DNA of 31,467 nt from CAZQBY01 sp964540655 (GCA_964540655.1 CAZINR010000009.1:1-31467); one strand, 5' to 3'; positions 6,943 through 16,184 are shown, numbered from the stretch's first letter. A program made the numbers and translations. The notes: generated by a model not told the origin, from the letters alone.

Positions 6943-9900
6943 AGAAGATACTGGTGATAGGCAGCGGGCCGATACAGATAGGCCAGGCGGCCGAATTCGA
7001 TTACAGCGGCAGCCAAGCTTGCCTCTCGCTAAGAGAAGAGGGATACCAGACAGTCCTCGTCAACAACAACCCGGCAACCATCCAGACGGACACCGACATC
7101 GCGGACGTGGTATACCTCGAGCCGATTACCATTGAATCGATAGAGCGCATCATCGAGAAGGAGAAGCCGGACGGCATCCTCCCGACCATGGGGGGCCAGA
7201 CCGGACTGAACACGGCCGTGGAATTAGACAAGGCAGGCATTCTGAAGAAGCACAAGCTGAAGATGCTCGGGACCAGCATCGAGACCATCAAGAACGCAGA
7301 GGGGAGGGAGGAATTCGCAGCTCTGATGGATAAAATAGGGGAGCCCATCTGCAAGAGCCACTCCGTCTTCAGCCTGCACGAGGCCGAGGAGGCCGTCTTC
7401 GAGCTTGGTTATCCCGTGATAATCCGGCCCGGCTATACCCTGGGCGGGACGGGCGGCGGCATCGCCCACAGTGAGAAGGAACTGGCTAGGATAGTCCAGC
7501 GTGCTCTGTCCAGGAGCAGGAACGGTGAGGCGCTGGTTGAGGAGTACATAGGGGGGTGGAAGGAGATAGAGTACGAGGTGATGCGCGACTCCAACGACAA
7601 CTGCATCACAATCTGCAACATGGAGAACTTCGACCCCATGGGCATACACACCGGCGAGAGCATAGTCGTCGCTCCGACACAGACACTCAACGACACCGAG
7701 TATCAATTGCTCCGGAGCGCGTCGCTCAACATCATACGCGTGCTGGGTGTGGAGGGTGGATGTAATGTCCAACTGGCCCTTCATCCGGATACGATGGAGT
7801 ACAGAGTGATAGAAGTCAATCCCAGAGTATCGCGCTCATCCGCTCTAGCTTCCAAGGCCACTGGCTACCCCATTGCGCGGGTCGCGGCCAAGATAGCCAT
7901 AGGCATGACGCTGGATGAAATACCGAATGAGGTCACAAAGACCACGCCCGCCTCCTTCGAGCCGGCGCTCGACTACATCGTGACGAAGATACCGCGTTGG
8001 CCCTTCGACAAGTTCAGGGCGATGTCGAGAAGAATCGGCACGGAGATGAAAAGCACAGGGGAGGTCATGAGCATAGGCAGGACTTTCGAAGAGTCGGTTC
8101 AGAAAGCCGTGCGCTCGCTGGACCAGAAGAGGATGGGGCTGTGCGCGGATGGGCGGAAGGAGGAAAAGGACGACGAGATAATCAAGGAGAAACTCGCGCA
8201 CCCGACCGACGAGCGCATCTATTATGTCTACGACGCGCTCAAGAAGGGATGGGGCGTTGACGAGGTCTTTGAGGTCAGCAAGATCGACCGCTGGTTCCTG
8301 GACAAGCTCATGAACATCGTCAAGATGGAGAAGAAGCTTGGTAAAAGCAAGCTCAGCAACTCCCTACTCAAAGAGGCGAAAAGGCTGGGTTTCTCCGATG
8401 TGCAAATCTCCCGGCTTACCGGAAAAGGCGAGAAGGAGCTGCGAGAGATGAGGTTCAAGGACGTGAAGCCCACATACAAGATGGTGGACACCTGCGCAGC
8501 TGAATTCGAGGCCAAGACCCCCTATTATTACTCGAGCTACGAAGATGAGAGCGAAGCCAAGTCAAGCAAGCGGAAGAAGGTCATCATACTGGGGAGCGGG
8601 CCCATACGTATCGGGCAGGGGGTGGAGTTCGATTACTGCACAGTACACGCTGTCCTTGCGCTGAGGGAGATGGGCTATGAAGCCATCACAATCAACAACA
8701 ATCCTGAGACAGTCTCGACTGACTTCGACACCTCGGACAAACTGTATTTCGAGCCGCTGACCGTCGAAGACGTTCTGAACATCGTCAAGACGGAGAACGA
8801 GAACTTGCTGGGCCTGATGGTCCAGTTCGGCGGCCAGACGGCCATAAACATCTCCAGAGGGCTGGCCGACGCGGGCGTTGAGATATTGGGCACGGGGGCG
8901 GGGGCGATAGACCTCGCAGAGGACAGGGACCAATTCGGGAAGATGCTCAAAGAGCTGAAAATACCCTCGCCGCAGTGGGGAACGGCCATGTCCTTCGACG
9001 ATGCCTTGAAGATTGCGCATGAGATAGGCTATCCGGTCCTGGTCAGGCCCTCCTACGTCTTGGGGGGGAGGGCCATGGAGATAGTCTTCAACGACGAAGA
9101 TTTAGAATCATACATGCGAGAGGCCACCGACGTCTCTCCAGAGCACCCGATACTCATCGACAAGTTCCTGGATGGGGCTACGGAGATAGATGTGGACGCA
9201 GTTTGCGACGGCGAGGACGTCTACGTCGGCGGCATAATGGAGCACATAGAGGAGGCGGGCGTCCATTCCGGCGACTCCTGCTGCGTAGTTCCTCCGCAGA
9301 CCCTGACTGAAGAAACTGTCGAAAAAGTCAAAGATTACACCAAAAAGCTGGCGCTGGGGTTGAAGACTGTGGGGCTGATAAACATCCAGTATGCGGTCAA
9401 AGACGGCAAGGTTTACGTGCTGGAAGCCAACCCCCGCTCCTCGCGGACCATACCGTTCATATCAAAGGCCACGGGCGTCCCGCTGGCAAAGATAGCGGTC
9501 AGGTGCATAATGGGCGAGCGGCTAAGGGACATTCTGGAGAGCTTCGATTACGCCAAGAAGATAAACCACGTGGCCGTGAAGGAGGTGGTCCTGCCCTTCG
9601 ACAAGCTGAGGATAGACCCTATACTCAGTCCGGAGATGCGCAGCACCGGCGAGTCGATGGGCATAGACCGCAACTTTGGCAACGCCTATTACAAGGCGCA
9701 AGAAGGGGCAGGCATACGTCTTCCGGACAAGGGGAACGTTTTCATATCAATAGGCGGGGACAAAGAGAAGGTTGAAGCTGCCGGACTGGCCAGGGGACTT
9801 GCCGAGATGGGCTTCGACATCTACGCCACTGAGGGGACGCACAAGGTCATGCGAAAGGAGGGCGTCGAGTGCAAGATGCTGAAGAAGATCAGCGAGGGCA

Positions 9901-10142
9901 GCCCGAACGCCGTTGACATGATAGAGGGCAAGGACCTGAGTTTCGTCATAAACGTCCCCAAAAGGGGGGTCAAAGCGCGCAATGATGAGCGCAAGATAAG
10001 GTTCGCCATATTGGACTACGATATCCCCTACGTCACCACCATGGCAGGGGCTAGGGCGGCAGTCGAGGCTATAAAGAGCGCGCGGTCTGGTGATATCGAG
10101 ACCATGAGCCTAAACGATTATTTTAATAAATCAAGCGATTAA
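6921..10142 (+). CDS. carB: Carbamoyl phosphate synthase, large subunit
   Basis: 1073 residues, the normal full length. It makes carbamoyl phosphate from bicarbonate, ammonia and two ATP. Two homologous ATP-grasp halves are visible, beginning KILVIGSGPIQIGQAAEFDY (about residue 10) and KVIILGSGPIRIGQGVEFDY (about 550). Each has a PTMGGQTGLN/VQFGGQTAIN segment and a EVNPRVSRSSAL/EANPRSSRTIPF metal site. The oligomerisation region lies between them, and an MGS-like allosteric domain (from about 935) ends the protein. No frameshift or split is seen, although CarB is split in some archaea. The product feeds both PyrB and ArgF. Confidence 0.96.
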   Translation: MPKRTDVKKILVIGSGPIQIGQAAEFDYSGSQACLSLREEGYQTVLVNNNPATIQTDTDIADVVYLEPITIESIERIIEKEKPDGILPTMGGQTGLNTAVELDKAGILKKHKLKMLGTSIETIKNAEGREEFAALMDKIGEPICKSHSVFSLHEAEEAVFELGYPVIIRPGYTLGGTGGGIAHSEKELARIVQRALSRSRNGEALVEEYIGGWKEIEYEVMRDSNDNCITICNMENFDPMGIHTGESIVVAPTQTLNDTEYQLLRSASLNIIRVLGVEGGCNVQLALHPDTMEYRVIEVNPRVSRSSALASKATGYPIARVAAKIAIGMTLDEIPNEVTKTTPASFEPALDYIVTKIPRWPFDKFRAMSRRIGTEMKSTGEVMSIGRTFEESVQKAVRSLDQKRMGLCADGRKEEKDDEIIKEKLAHPTDERIYYVYDALKKGWGVDEVFEVSKIDRWFLDKLMNIVKMEKKLGKSKLSNSLLKEAKRLGFSDVQISRLTGKGEKELREMRFKDVKPTYKMVDTCAAEFEAKTPYYYSSYEDESEAKSSKRKKVIILGSGPIRIGQGVEFDYCTVHAVLALREMGYEAITINNNPETVSTDFDTSDKLYFEPLTVEDVLNIVKTENENLLGLMVQFGGQTAINISRGLADAGVEILGTGAGAIDLAEDRDQFGKMLKELKIPSPQWGTAMSFDDALKIAHEIGYPVLVRPSYVLGGRAMEIVFNDEDLESYMREATDVSPEHPILIDKFLDGATEIDVDAVCDGEDVYVGGIMEHIEEAGVHSGDSCCVVPPQTLTEETVEKVKDYTKKLALGLKTVGLINIQYAVKDGKVYVLEANPRSSRTIPFISKATGVPLAKIAVRCIMGERLRDILESFDYAKKINHVAVKEVVLPFDKLRIDPILSPEMRSTGESMGIDRNFGNAYYKAQEGAGIRLPDKGNVFISIGGDKEKVEAAGLARGLAEMGFDIYATEGTHKVMRKEGVECKMLKKISEGSPNAVDMIEGKDLSFVINVPKRGVKARNDERKIRFAILDYDIPYVTTMAGARAAVEAIKSARSGDIETMSLNDYFNKSSD

Positions 10143-10153
10143 ACTAAGAGACT

Positions 10154-11053
10154 ATGGATATAATCTCGACAAGGTCGATGAGCAAGGACTTCTTTGAAGA
10201 CATCATGAAGAGCGCCAAGAAGTTCGACTCTGACAAGGACTTCACGGGCGTACTGAAGGGAAAAATCCTTGCCACCCTCTTCTTCGAGCCCTCCACTCGC
10301 ACCCAGTTCTCCTTTCAAACGGCCATGCAGCGGCTGGGCGGCAAGTGCGTGGGCTTCTCGTCCACAGAGGGGACGTCTGTCAAAAAAGGCGAGACTCTGA
10401 TGGATACAATCAAGACTGTGTCCGGCTACGTCGACTGCATAGCCATGCGTCACCCCAAAGAGGGGGCGGCCAAACTGGCGACCGAGGTCTCGAGGGTGCC
10501 AATAGTCAACGGCGGCGACGGCAGCCACGACCACCCGACGCAGACGTTGCTTGACTTGTACACCATCAGGAAGAGCCTGGGAGATTTCGACGGGCTCAAT
10601 ATCGGCATCTGCGGCGACTTGAGATACGGCAGGACGGGCAGGCCTCTTTCGATAGCCCTTAGCAATTGGGATGTCAAGATGCACTACATCTCCCCGCCGC
10701 AGCTGAGCATGGACAAGGGCACCATACGCTACCTGAAGGGCAAGAACGTAGAGGTGGACGAGACCATGAAGATAGAGGACGTGATAAAAGAGCTGGATGT
10801 CCTCTACATGACGCGCATACAGAGGGAGAGGTTCCCGACCGAGGAGGAGTATCTCAAGTTCAAGGGGGTCTACGTCGTGGACCCCGAGATGATGGCCAAA
10901 GCCAAAGAGAAGTTCATACTCATGCACCCGCTACCGCGCATAGACGGAATAACTATAGACGTGGACAACGACCCGCGGGCCAAATATTTCGAGCAGGCTC
11001 GCAACGGGATACCGACCAGGATGGCGGTCCTGCACAAGGCTATAACAGAATGA
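10154..11053 (+). CDS. pyrB: Aspartate carbamoyltransferase, catalytic subunit
   Basis: 299 residues. It joins carbamoyl phosphate to aspartate, the committed pyrimidine step. The carbamoyl-phosphate loop FFEPSTRTQFSF carries Ser47-Thr48-Arg49-Thr50. HPTQTLLDLYTI is the central substrate segment, and HPLPRIDGI lies in the aspartate domain, which separates it from ornithine transcarbamylase (HCLPAHRG). It begins 11 bases after carB and overlaps pyrI through ATGA. Confidence 0.95.
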   Translation: MDIISTRSMSKDFFEDIMKSAKKFDSDKDFTGVLKGKILATLFFEPSTRTQFSFQTAMQRLGGKCVGFSSTEGTSVKKGETLMDTIKTVSGYVDCIAMRHPKEGAAKLATEVSRVPIVNGGDGSHDHPTQTLLDLYTIRKSLGDFDGLNIGICGDLRYGRTGRPLSIALSNWDVKMHYISPPQLSMDKGTIRYLKGKNVEVDETMKIEDVIKELDVLYMTRIQRERFPTEEEYLKFKGVYVVDPEMMAKAKEKFILMHPLPRIDGITIDVDNDPRAKYFEQARNGIPTRMAVLHKAITE

Positions 11054-11499
11054 CCGAGAAGACTCTGAAGGTTCAGAAGATAGAGGAAGGGACGGTGATA
11101 GACCACATAGATGCGGGCAAGGGCTGGGAAGTCGTGAAGCTCCTCGGCCTGGAGGAATTCCCCGAGACCGTCATGGTCCTGTCCAACGTCCACTCCAAGA
11201 GCAGGGGCAAGAAGGATGTCATCAAGATAGAGAACAAGCAGCTGGACAAGGAGGATGTGAACAAGATAGCCCTCCTCTCTCCGAACGCTTCCGTAAACCT
11301 GATAAAGAACTTCGAGGTCAAGAAGAAGTACAACGTCGAGCTGGAGAAGGAGATCGTCGGCATACTCAAATGCACCAACCCGGTGTGCGTCACCCACGCG
11401 GAGCCTGTGAAGACCCGCTTCGTGGCTGAGAGTGGGAAGCCCCTGTCTCTCAGATGCTCCTATTGCGAGAGGGTTCAGAGGGGATTGGAGTTTGCCTGA
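11050..11499 (+). CDS. pyrI: Aspartate carbamoyltransferase, regulatory subunit
   Basis: 149 residues from the ATG at 11050, whose ATGA overlaps the pyrB stop. PyrI binds nucleotide effectors and links catalytic trimers. The N-terminal allosteric domain reads TLKVQKIEEGTVIDHI. The C-terminal zinc domain has Cys-x4-Cys (CTNPVC) and Cys-x2-Cys (CSYC), the four zinc ligands of the family. The frame is open upstream inside pyrB, but only the part from 11050 is PyrI. Its presence suggests feedback control of pyrimidine synthesis by nucleotides. Confidence 0.95.
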   Translation: MTEKTLKVQKIEEGTVIDHIDAGKGWEVVKLLGLEEFPETVMVLSNVHSKSRGKKDVIKIENKQLDKEDVNKIALLSPNASVNLIKNFEVKKKYNVELEKEIVGILKCTNPVCVTHAEPVKTRFVAESGKPLSLRCSYCERVQRGLEFA

Positions 11500-11505
11500 A
11501 CTCTC

Positions 11506-11793
11506 ATGGTTCACAAAGGCAAGATAAGAGGTCCGAGAAGACCCGCAGATTTGAGGCCACCACTTGTAAATCGGGAAGCGGTGGAGGCTGTCAGAAGGCT
11601 TAGGGGAGAGCATGCGGTTTCGGACGACCATCCTGCATTCGCTAAGGAATTCATTAGAATCGCAAATCGGCATGGGCAGGAGAATCTGCGCGATTTGATT
11701 GAGGCTTCCCTTCAAAAAGGAAATCAGAGGGATTTTGAGAGAGCATTGGAGATTTTGAGGCAGGTAGGAATAAAGGCGAAAAAGTTAGAATAG
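11506..11793 (+). CDS. Small basic helical protein, unknown
   Basis: 95 residues, family not recognised. The N-terminus is basic and proline-rich (KIRGPRRPADLRPP) and the rest is predicted helical (NREAVEAVRRLR and ERALEILRQVG). It starts 6 bases after pyrI, so it is probably co-transcribed. Codon use is visibly richer in A/T-ending codons and AGA than in pyrB or carB, which suggests later arrival. Its stop overlaps the end of the convergent argF gene by 9 bases. The basic start could suit nucleic-acid binding, but that is only a guess. Confidence 0.6.
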   Translation: MVHKGKIRGPRRPADLRPPLVNREAVEAVRRLRGEHAVSDDHPAFAKEFIRIANRHGQENLRDLIEASLQKGNQRDFERALEILRQVGIKAKKLE

Positions 11794-12684
11794 TCCAAGC
11801 AGCTTCAACATAATCGCGTCCTGCATCCACATGCGGTTCTCGGCTTGGTCCATGACAATACTCTGCGGCCCGTCGATTACATCGACAGTCATCTCCTCCC
11901 CTCGATGGGCGGGCAAGCAGTGCATGAATACCGCGTTTTTCTCGGCCTTCTTCATCAGCTCTTTTGTCACACGATAAATGTCCAGCTCGGCAAGCCTCTT
12001 GGCCCGCTCGTCATCAACGATGTGCATGCTCATCCAGGTGTCGGTGTAGATAACGTCGGCATCTTCGACTGCCTTTTCCGGGTCATGGGTCACATTACAT
12101 CTCTTGGACTTCTTGGTTAAAGAGCTGTCGGGCAAATAGCCTTCCGGGCATCCGCACCAGAAGTCGATGTCGAGCTTGGAGGACGCGGCGACCCAGGAGT
12201 TGGCAGTGTTGTTGGAGCAGTCCCCCATAAAAGCGACTTTTATGCCTTCGACTTTGCCCAGCTTCTCCGATATCGTCAGCAAATCGCTGAGTATCTGGCA
12301 GGGGTGGTTGTAATTGGTCAGGCCGTTTATTACCGGCACGGTCGCGCTCTCGGCAAGCTCCTCGATGGTCGTGTGCTTGAAGACGCGCGCCATTATCAAA
12401 TCGACATAGCGGCTGGTAGCGCGCGCGGTGTCCTCGACGGTCTCCCCGCGCCCCAACTGGATATCGGTCTTCGACAAAAAAACAGCCGATCCACCCATCT
12501 TGTTCATCCCGGCCTCGAATGAAAGGCGGGTCCGCAGGGACGGCTTCTCGAAGATCATGGCCAGGACTTTCCCATCCATGACTTTGGAGTATTTCCCCGG
12601 GTTCGACTTCAAATCTTTGGCCAGGGCTATGAGTTCGAGTATCTCCTCTTTCGACAAGTCTTCTATGCTTATGAGGTTCTCCAT
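11785..12684 (-). CDS. argF: Ornithine carbamoyltransferase
   Basis: 299 residues from the ATG at 12684 (MENLISIEDL). It makes citrulline from ornithine and carbamoyl phosphate. The carbamoyl-phosphate loop is FEKPSLRTRLSFE (Ser49 to Arg53), NYNHPCQILSDLLTI is the central motif, and HCLPAHRGEE is the ornithine-specific signature that excludes PyrB. Although the frame stays open to 12798, the added residues match nothing, and a TATA-like box (complement of 12704-12715) is centred 26 bases before 12684, as for a leaderless transcript. It is divergent from the argG-argH operon and depends on the neighbouring carAB for substrate. Confidence 0.95.
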   Translation of the reverse strand: MENLISIEDLSKEEILELIALAKDLKSNPGKYSKVMDGKVLAMIFEKPSLRTRLSFEAGMNKMGGSAVFLSKTDIQLGRGETVEDTARATSRYVDLIMARVFKHTTIEELAESATVPVINGLTNYNHPCQILSDLLTISEKLGKVEGIKVAFMGDCSNNTANSWVAASSKLDIDFWCGCPEGYLPDSSLTKKSKRCNVTHDPEKAVEDADVIYTDTWMSMHIVDDERAKRLAELDIYRVTKELMKKAEKNAVFMHCLPAHRGEEMTVDVIDGPQSIVMDQAENRMWMQDAIMLKLLGLF

Positions 12685-12703
12685 TGGATATTTTGCCGAA
12701 ACA

Positions 12704-12715
12704 GCGATATAAAGG
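12704..12715 (-). promoter_or_regulatory. TATA-like box of argF
   Basis: On the minus strand this reads CCTTTATATCGC, centred 26 bases before the argF ATG at 12684. This predicts a leaderless mRNA and supports the shorter protein. Confidence 0.5.
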
Positions 12716-12820
12716 AGATATGTCAAAAGCCGGCGACCATCTTTTCTTTGCATGGCAATGGCTTTTTGACAGTAGCGTTCCGCCGGGCAGACCGCCATTC
12801 AATAAGCTGGCTGAATGCAT

Positions 12821-12830
12821 AATTTTAATA
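12821..12830 (+). promoter_or_regulatory. TATA-like box of the argG-argH operon
   Basis: AATTTTAATA lies about 35 bases before the ATG at 12860, leaving a leader of roughly 8 bases that contains a G-run (GGGGG) which could act as a weak ribosome-binding site. Confidence 0.45.
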
Positions 12831-12859
12831 TTCCGCGGTGGAAAAGACGTGGGGGTAAA

Positions 12860-14095
12860 ATGAGCGTGAAGGATATTCTGAAGAAGATAGAGGAGACGCC
12901 TGTGCCTAAGGTGAAGAAGGTCTGCCTGGCCTATTCGGGCGGGCTGGACTCTTCCCTAGGGGTGGAGCTGCTCAGGCGCAAATACAAGGCGGAGGAGATA
13001 GTCCCGATAACCGTGGACGTGGGGCAGGGTGAAGAGGAGATAGCCGAGAGCAAGCGCAAGGCCAAGGCGCTCGGCATAGCGCCGATTATGATAGACGCGA
13101 AGAAGGAGTTCACTGAGAAGTGGCTCAAGAAGGCAATCCGGGCCAACTCCGACTACGAGGGCTATCCGGTCTCGACATCCATGACCCGCCAGCTGGTGGG
13201 CAAGATAGTGGGGCGGAAGGCGGTAGAGCTGGGCTGCGACGCGGTGATGGAGGGGTCCAGCGGCAAGGGCAACGACCAGTACAGGCTTCACAACACCATC
13301 AAGATATTCGCCCCTGACGTCAAGATATTGGTTCCCGTCAGGGACTTCGACCTCACTAGAACGGAGGAAGAACAGCTATGCAAAGAGTGGGATGTGCCGG
13401 TGACGGAGATGATAAGCGGCGGGGACGACAAGACCATGTGGTGCCGGTCTCTGGCAAGCGGCGCAATAGACCTGAACCAGGAGCTGCCGGACGGCATCTG
13501 GATGTGGCTGGTACCGCCGGAGAAGGCTGGCGAGAAGGGCGAGGAGGTCGAAATCGAGTTCGAGAAGGGAATACCGATAGCTCTCAACGGCAAGAAGATG
13601 CCGCTTGAGCAGCTCATAGAGAAGCTGAACGTCGTGGCCGGGCGCAACGGCGTGGGGAAAATCGACATGTGGGAGGACGGTATAATGGACTTGAAGAGCC
13701 GCGAGATATACGAGGCTCCCGCGGCGCACGTCATCCTCAAGCTGCACAAAGACTTCGAGGGCTTCTGCCTGACCAAAGACGAGCGCATGTTCAAGGCGAT
13801 GGTCGACCAGAAGTGGGGCTTTTTGACATACCACGGCATGTTCTTCCATCCGCTGCGCGCGGAGCTGGACGCCTTCATCGAGAAGTCGCAGGAGTTCGTG
13901 AGCGGAAGCTACAGGGTGAAGCTCTACAAGGGCAACATAGACATAGTCTCCCGCAAGTCGGACAGCTCGCTGTTCTCTCAGGAGATACGCTCCATAAAGA
14001 GCAAGGGCTTCAACCAGCAGACCTGCGCGGACGCCGCGAAGATACGCGGCCTGCCTTTCGAGATACTCGCGAAGAGGGGGATTTCAGAGGATTAG
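12860..14095 (+). CDS. Argininosuccinate synthase family protein, divergent paralogue
   Basis: 411 residues from the ATG at 12860 (MSVKDILKKI). The PP-loop ATP site is intact (AYSGGLDSSLGVELL), as are KGNDQYR, the acidic WEDG and SREIYEAPAA. It differs from canonical ArgG at several substrate-loop positions: HGATGKGNDQVRF is replaced by EGSSGKGNDQYRL, the YSLDENLWGRS segment by GGDDKTMWCRS, and the TALGRPLIAK loop by STSMTRQLVGK. It also carries an N-terminal extension of about 20 residues. It sits directly upstream of argH, which suggests a real role in arginine synthesis, yet a canonical argG lies at 16192-17379. It may be a second argininosuccinate synthase or a related ligase with another substrate. 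Confidence 0.8.
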   Translation: MSVKDILKKIEETPVPKVKKVCLAYSGGLDSSLGVELLRRKYKAEEIVPITVDVGQGEEEIAESKRKAKALGIAPIMIDAKKEFTEKWLKKAIRANSDYEGYPVSTSMTRQLVGKIVGRKAVELGCDAVMEGSSGKGNDQYRLHNTIKIFAPDVKILVPVRDFDLTRTEEEQLCKEWDVPVTEMISGGDDKTMWCRSLASGAIDLNQELPDGIWMWLVPPEKAGEKGEEVEIEFEKGIPIALNGKKMPLEQLIEKLNVVAGRNGVGKIDMWEDGIMDLKSREIYEAPAAHVILKLHKDFEGFCLTKDERMFKAMVDQKWGFLTYHGMFFHPLRAELDAFIEKSQEFVSGSYRVKLYKGNIDIVSRKSDSSLFSQEIRSIKSKGFNQQTCADAAKIRGLPFEILAKRGISED

Positions 14096-14147
14096 GCCGA
14101 AGAACTCCTCCCCCCAGCTTTTTCTTTTGTTATGAGCAAACTTAGCG

Positions 14148-15494
14148 ATGGCCAAACTTTGGGACAAGGGCTATGACCTCAACGAGGAAATCGAGAAGTT
14201 CACCGTTGGCAAGGACTACCTCCTCGACCGGGAGCTGGTCGAGGCGGATGTAGCGGGCAGCATAGCCCACGCAAAGATGCTGGCCAAGATAGATGTCTTG
14301 AAGGAAAGCGAATTCAAGAAGCTCAAAGCAGAATTGCTCAATATTCTGGAGTTACACTACAAGGGCAAGTTCGAGATTAAGCAGGAAGACGAGGACGTCC
14401 ACACCGCGATAGAGAACCACTTGACATCCAAGCTGGGCGACTTGGGCAAGAAGATCCACACGGCCCGGTCGCGGAACGACCAGGTCCTGGTGGATGTGCG
14501 ACTCTATTCGAAGCAGAAGATTCTGGAGATGGGGGACAGCCTGCTGGAGCTCTGCCAAGCGCTGATTGAATTCGCGGAGAAGAGCAAGGATGTCCCAATC
14601 CCCGGTCGGACGCACACCCAGCTGGCGATGCCTAGCTCGCTCGGCTTGTGGGCCGGGGCTTATGCTGAATCCTTGCTGGACGATTTAGAGGTATTGAAGA
14701 CCGCTTACGATCTCAACGACCAGTGCCCGCTGGGGAGCGCGGCCAGCTACGGCGTCTCGCTGCCCATAGACCGGCAGATGGTCGCGGACTTGCTGTGTTT
14801 CAAGAAGGTGCAGAACAACGTGCTTTACGCCAACAACAGCCGGGGGAAGATAGAATCGGTCACCTTGGCCGCGCTCTCACAGGTTATGGTGGATTTGAGC
14901 AAATTCGCCAACGATACAATTCTTTTCAGCATCCCGGAGCTAGATTATCTCGACCTGCCGGACGAGTTCTGCACGGGCAGCAGCATCATGCCGAACAAGA
15001 AGAATCCAGGCGCCCTGGAGCTGGTGCGGGCCAAGAGCAACAAGGTGCTGGCTGCGTACCAGCAGGTCATCGGCATAATCAAGGATCTGTACTCCGGCTA
15101 CAACCGGGACTTCCAGGAGACCAAAGAGCCTTTGATGGAGGGGCTGGCCGTGACGAAGGCATCGCTCGAAATATGCGCGCTGGTAGTCTCCGGGCTCAAG
15201 GTCAACAAAGTCAAGTGCATACGGGCCTGCAAGCCTGAGATATTCGCCACGGACAAGGCTGTGGAGCTCGTGGGCAAGGGCATGCCCTTCCGGGACGCGT
15301 ACAAGAAGGTGGCCGGGGAGCTGGACAAGCTTGAAGGTGAAGACCCAGTGGAGAACATAAAATCGAAGAAGCATCTGGGCGCCACGGGCAACCTGGGCTT
15401 GGGCAAATCCGCCGCCAAGATCAAGGCTGAGAAGGGACGAATAATCAAGGAGAAGAAACTTCTCGATTCCGCTTTCTCCAAGCTCAAGAAGTGA
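14148..15494 (+). CDS. argH: Argininosuccinate lyase
   Basis: 448 residues, full length. It splits argininosuccinate to arginine and fumarate. The N-terminus KLWDKGYDLNEEIEKFTVG is typical, HTARSRNDQVLVDVRLY and GRTHTQLAMPSS are the first two conserved regions, and GSSIMPNKKNPGALELV is the fumarase/lyase superfamily signature with the catalytic serine. It follows the argG paralogue by 52 bases on the same strand, and the next gene begins right after its stop. Confidence 0.95.
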   Translation: MAKLWDKGYDLNEEIEKFTVGKDYLLDRELVEADVAGSIAHAKMLAKIDVLKESEFKKLKAELLNILELHYKGKFEIKQEDEDVHTAIENHLTSKLGDLGKKIHTARSRNDQVLVDVRLYSKQKILEMGDSLLELCQALIEFAEKSKDVPIPGRTHTQLAMPSSLGLWAGAYAESLLDDLEVLKTAYDLNDQCPLGSAASYGVSLPIDRQMVADLLCFKKVQNNVLYANNSRGKIESVTLAALSQVMVDLSKFANDTILFSIPELDYLDLPDEFCTGSSIMPNKKNPGALELVRAKSNKVLAAYQQVIGIIKDLYSGYNRDFQETKEPLMEGLAVTKASLEICALVVSGLKVNKVKCIRACKPEIFATDKAVELVGKGMPFRDAYKKVAGELDKLEGEDPVENIKSKKHLGATGNLGLGKSAAKIKAEKGRIIKEKKLLDSAFSKLKK

Positions 15495-16184
15495 ATGGCC
15501 CGAAGAGGCAGGAAAAGACCCTCCGTAAAATCCAGGATAGAGCGCGATGTCAGAAGGAAGTTTGTAAAGGATGCCGTGAAGATGGCGCCTTCTCTCAAAC
15601 CCTGGCGAATCAGGTCCCCGCAGACGAGTGAGCTGGGGTATGCAAAGAAACCCAAAAAACCTCTAGTTTGGACTGTAAGGGATAGCGCGCATAGGTGGGT
15701 TGAGACCAGGCCTCTCAAAAAAGGGGAGAGATTCGACATACACACGCATTCAGAACACTCAAGCATATCCATGGGTGATGTTGCTTTCTTTGTCGAGCAA
15801 GTAATGAAGCATGGGGACGTTATTCACGTCATATCAGAGGTCAGGGAAGAGTCTGCTCGGAACACATTCCGAAGGCTCGCTAGAAGGGAGTTGGGGGAGC
15901 TCTGGAATCGTTACGGCGGTATGCCGCCGGAAGAGGAAGTGAAAAATGTGGTAACAAGAGTGGCCAGAGAAGCTTCGGAGAGGCTGATGGAGCGTGGCCG
16001 AGTAGTCTTAATGCCCACAAAGAACCTCCTAAACATGCCGGATGAAGAAAAAAATAAGCTTATTGAATATGCTCTTAGTAGGGACGCGCACGATTTCTCT
16101 CACGGTCAAAAAGCTTACGTCACAAGAAAGTTTGGAAAGCTTTTCAGGATAAGATACGTGCCCGCCGAGGGGTACACGTACTGA
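15495..16184 (+). CDS. Unknown protein with HxH...SxxD motif (JAMM-like or PHP-like?)
   Basis: 229 residues, not recognised as a whole. The first 35 residues are very basic (ARRGRKRPSVKSRIERDVRRK). A beta strand leads into FDIHTHSEHSSISMGDVAFF, with His83, His85, Ser92 and Asp95, then a helix and strand (VIHVIS). The order HxH, SxxD, helix, strand recalls the JAMM metalloprotease/deubiquitinase site, but there are six residues between the second His and the Ser, where standard JAMM has seven, and Pro after HxH is replaced by Ser. A PHP phosphoesterase start (HTHSxHS) is the other reading. It begins immediately after the argH stop, and its codons are more A/T- and AGA-rich than those of argH. 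Confidence 0.6.
   Translation: MARRGRKRPSVKSRIERDVRRKFVKDAVKMAPSLKPWRIRSPQTSELGYAKKPKKPLVWTVRDSAHRWVETRPLKKGERFDIHTHSEHSSISMGDVAFFVEQVMKHGDVIHVISEVREESARNTFRRLARRELGELWNRYGGMPPEEEVKNVVTRVAREASERLMERGRVVLMPTKNLLNMPDEEKNKLIEYALSRDAHDFSHGQKAYVTRKFGKLFRIRYVPAEGYTY

Noticed and set aside
8562..9020. Long antisense frames opposite carB, and similar ones opposite purD and the ATPase gene
   Set aside because: They are mirror frames of strongly biased coding sequence, with no family features or promoters.
10666..11049. Long open frame inside pyrB leading into pyrI
   Set aside because: Out-of-frame shadow of pyrB; only the part from the ATG at 11050 is PyrI.
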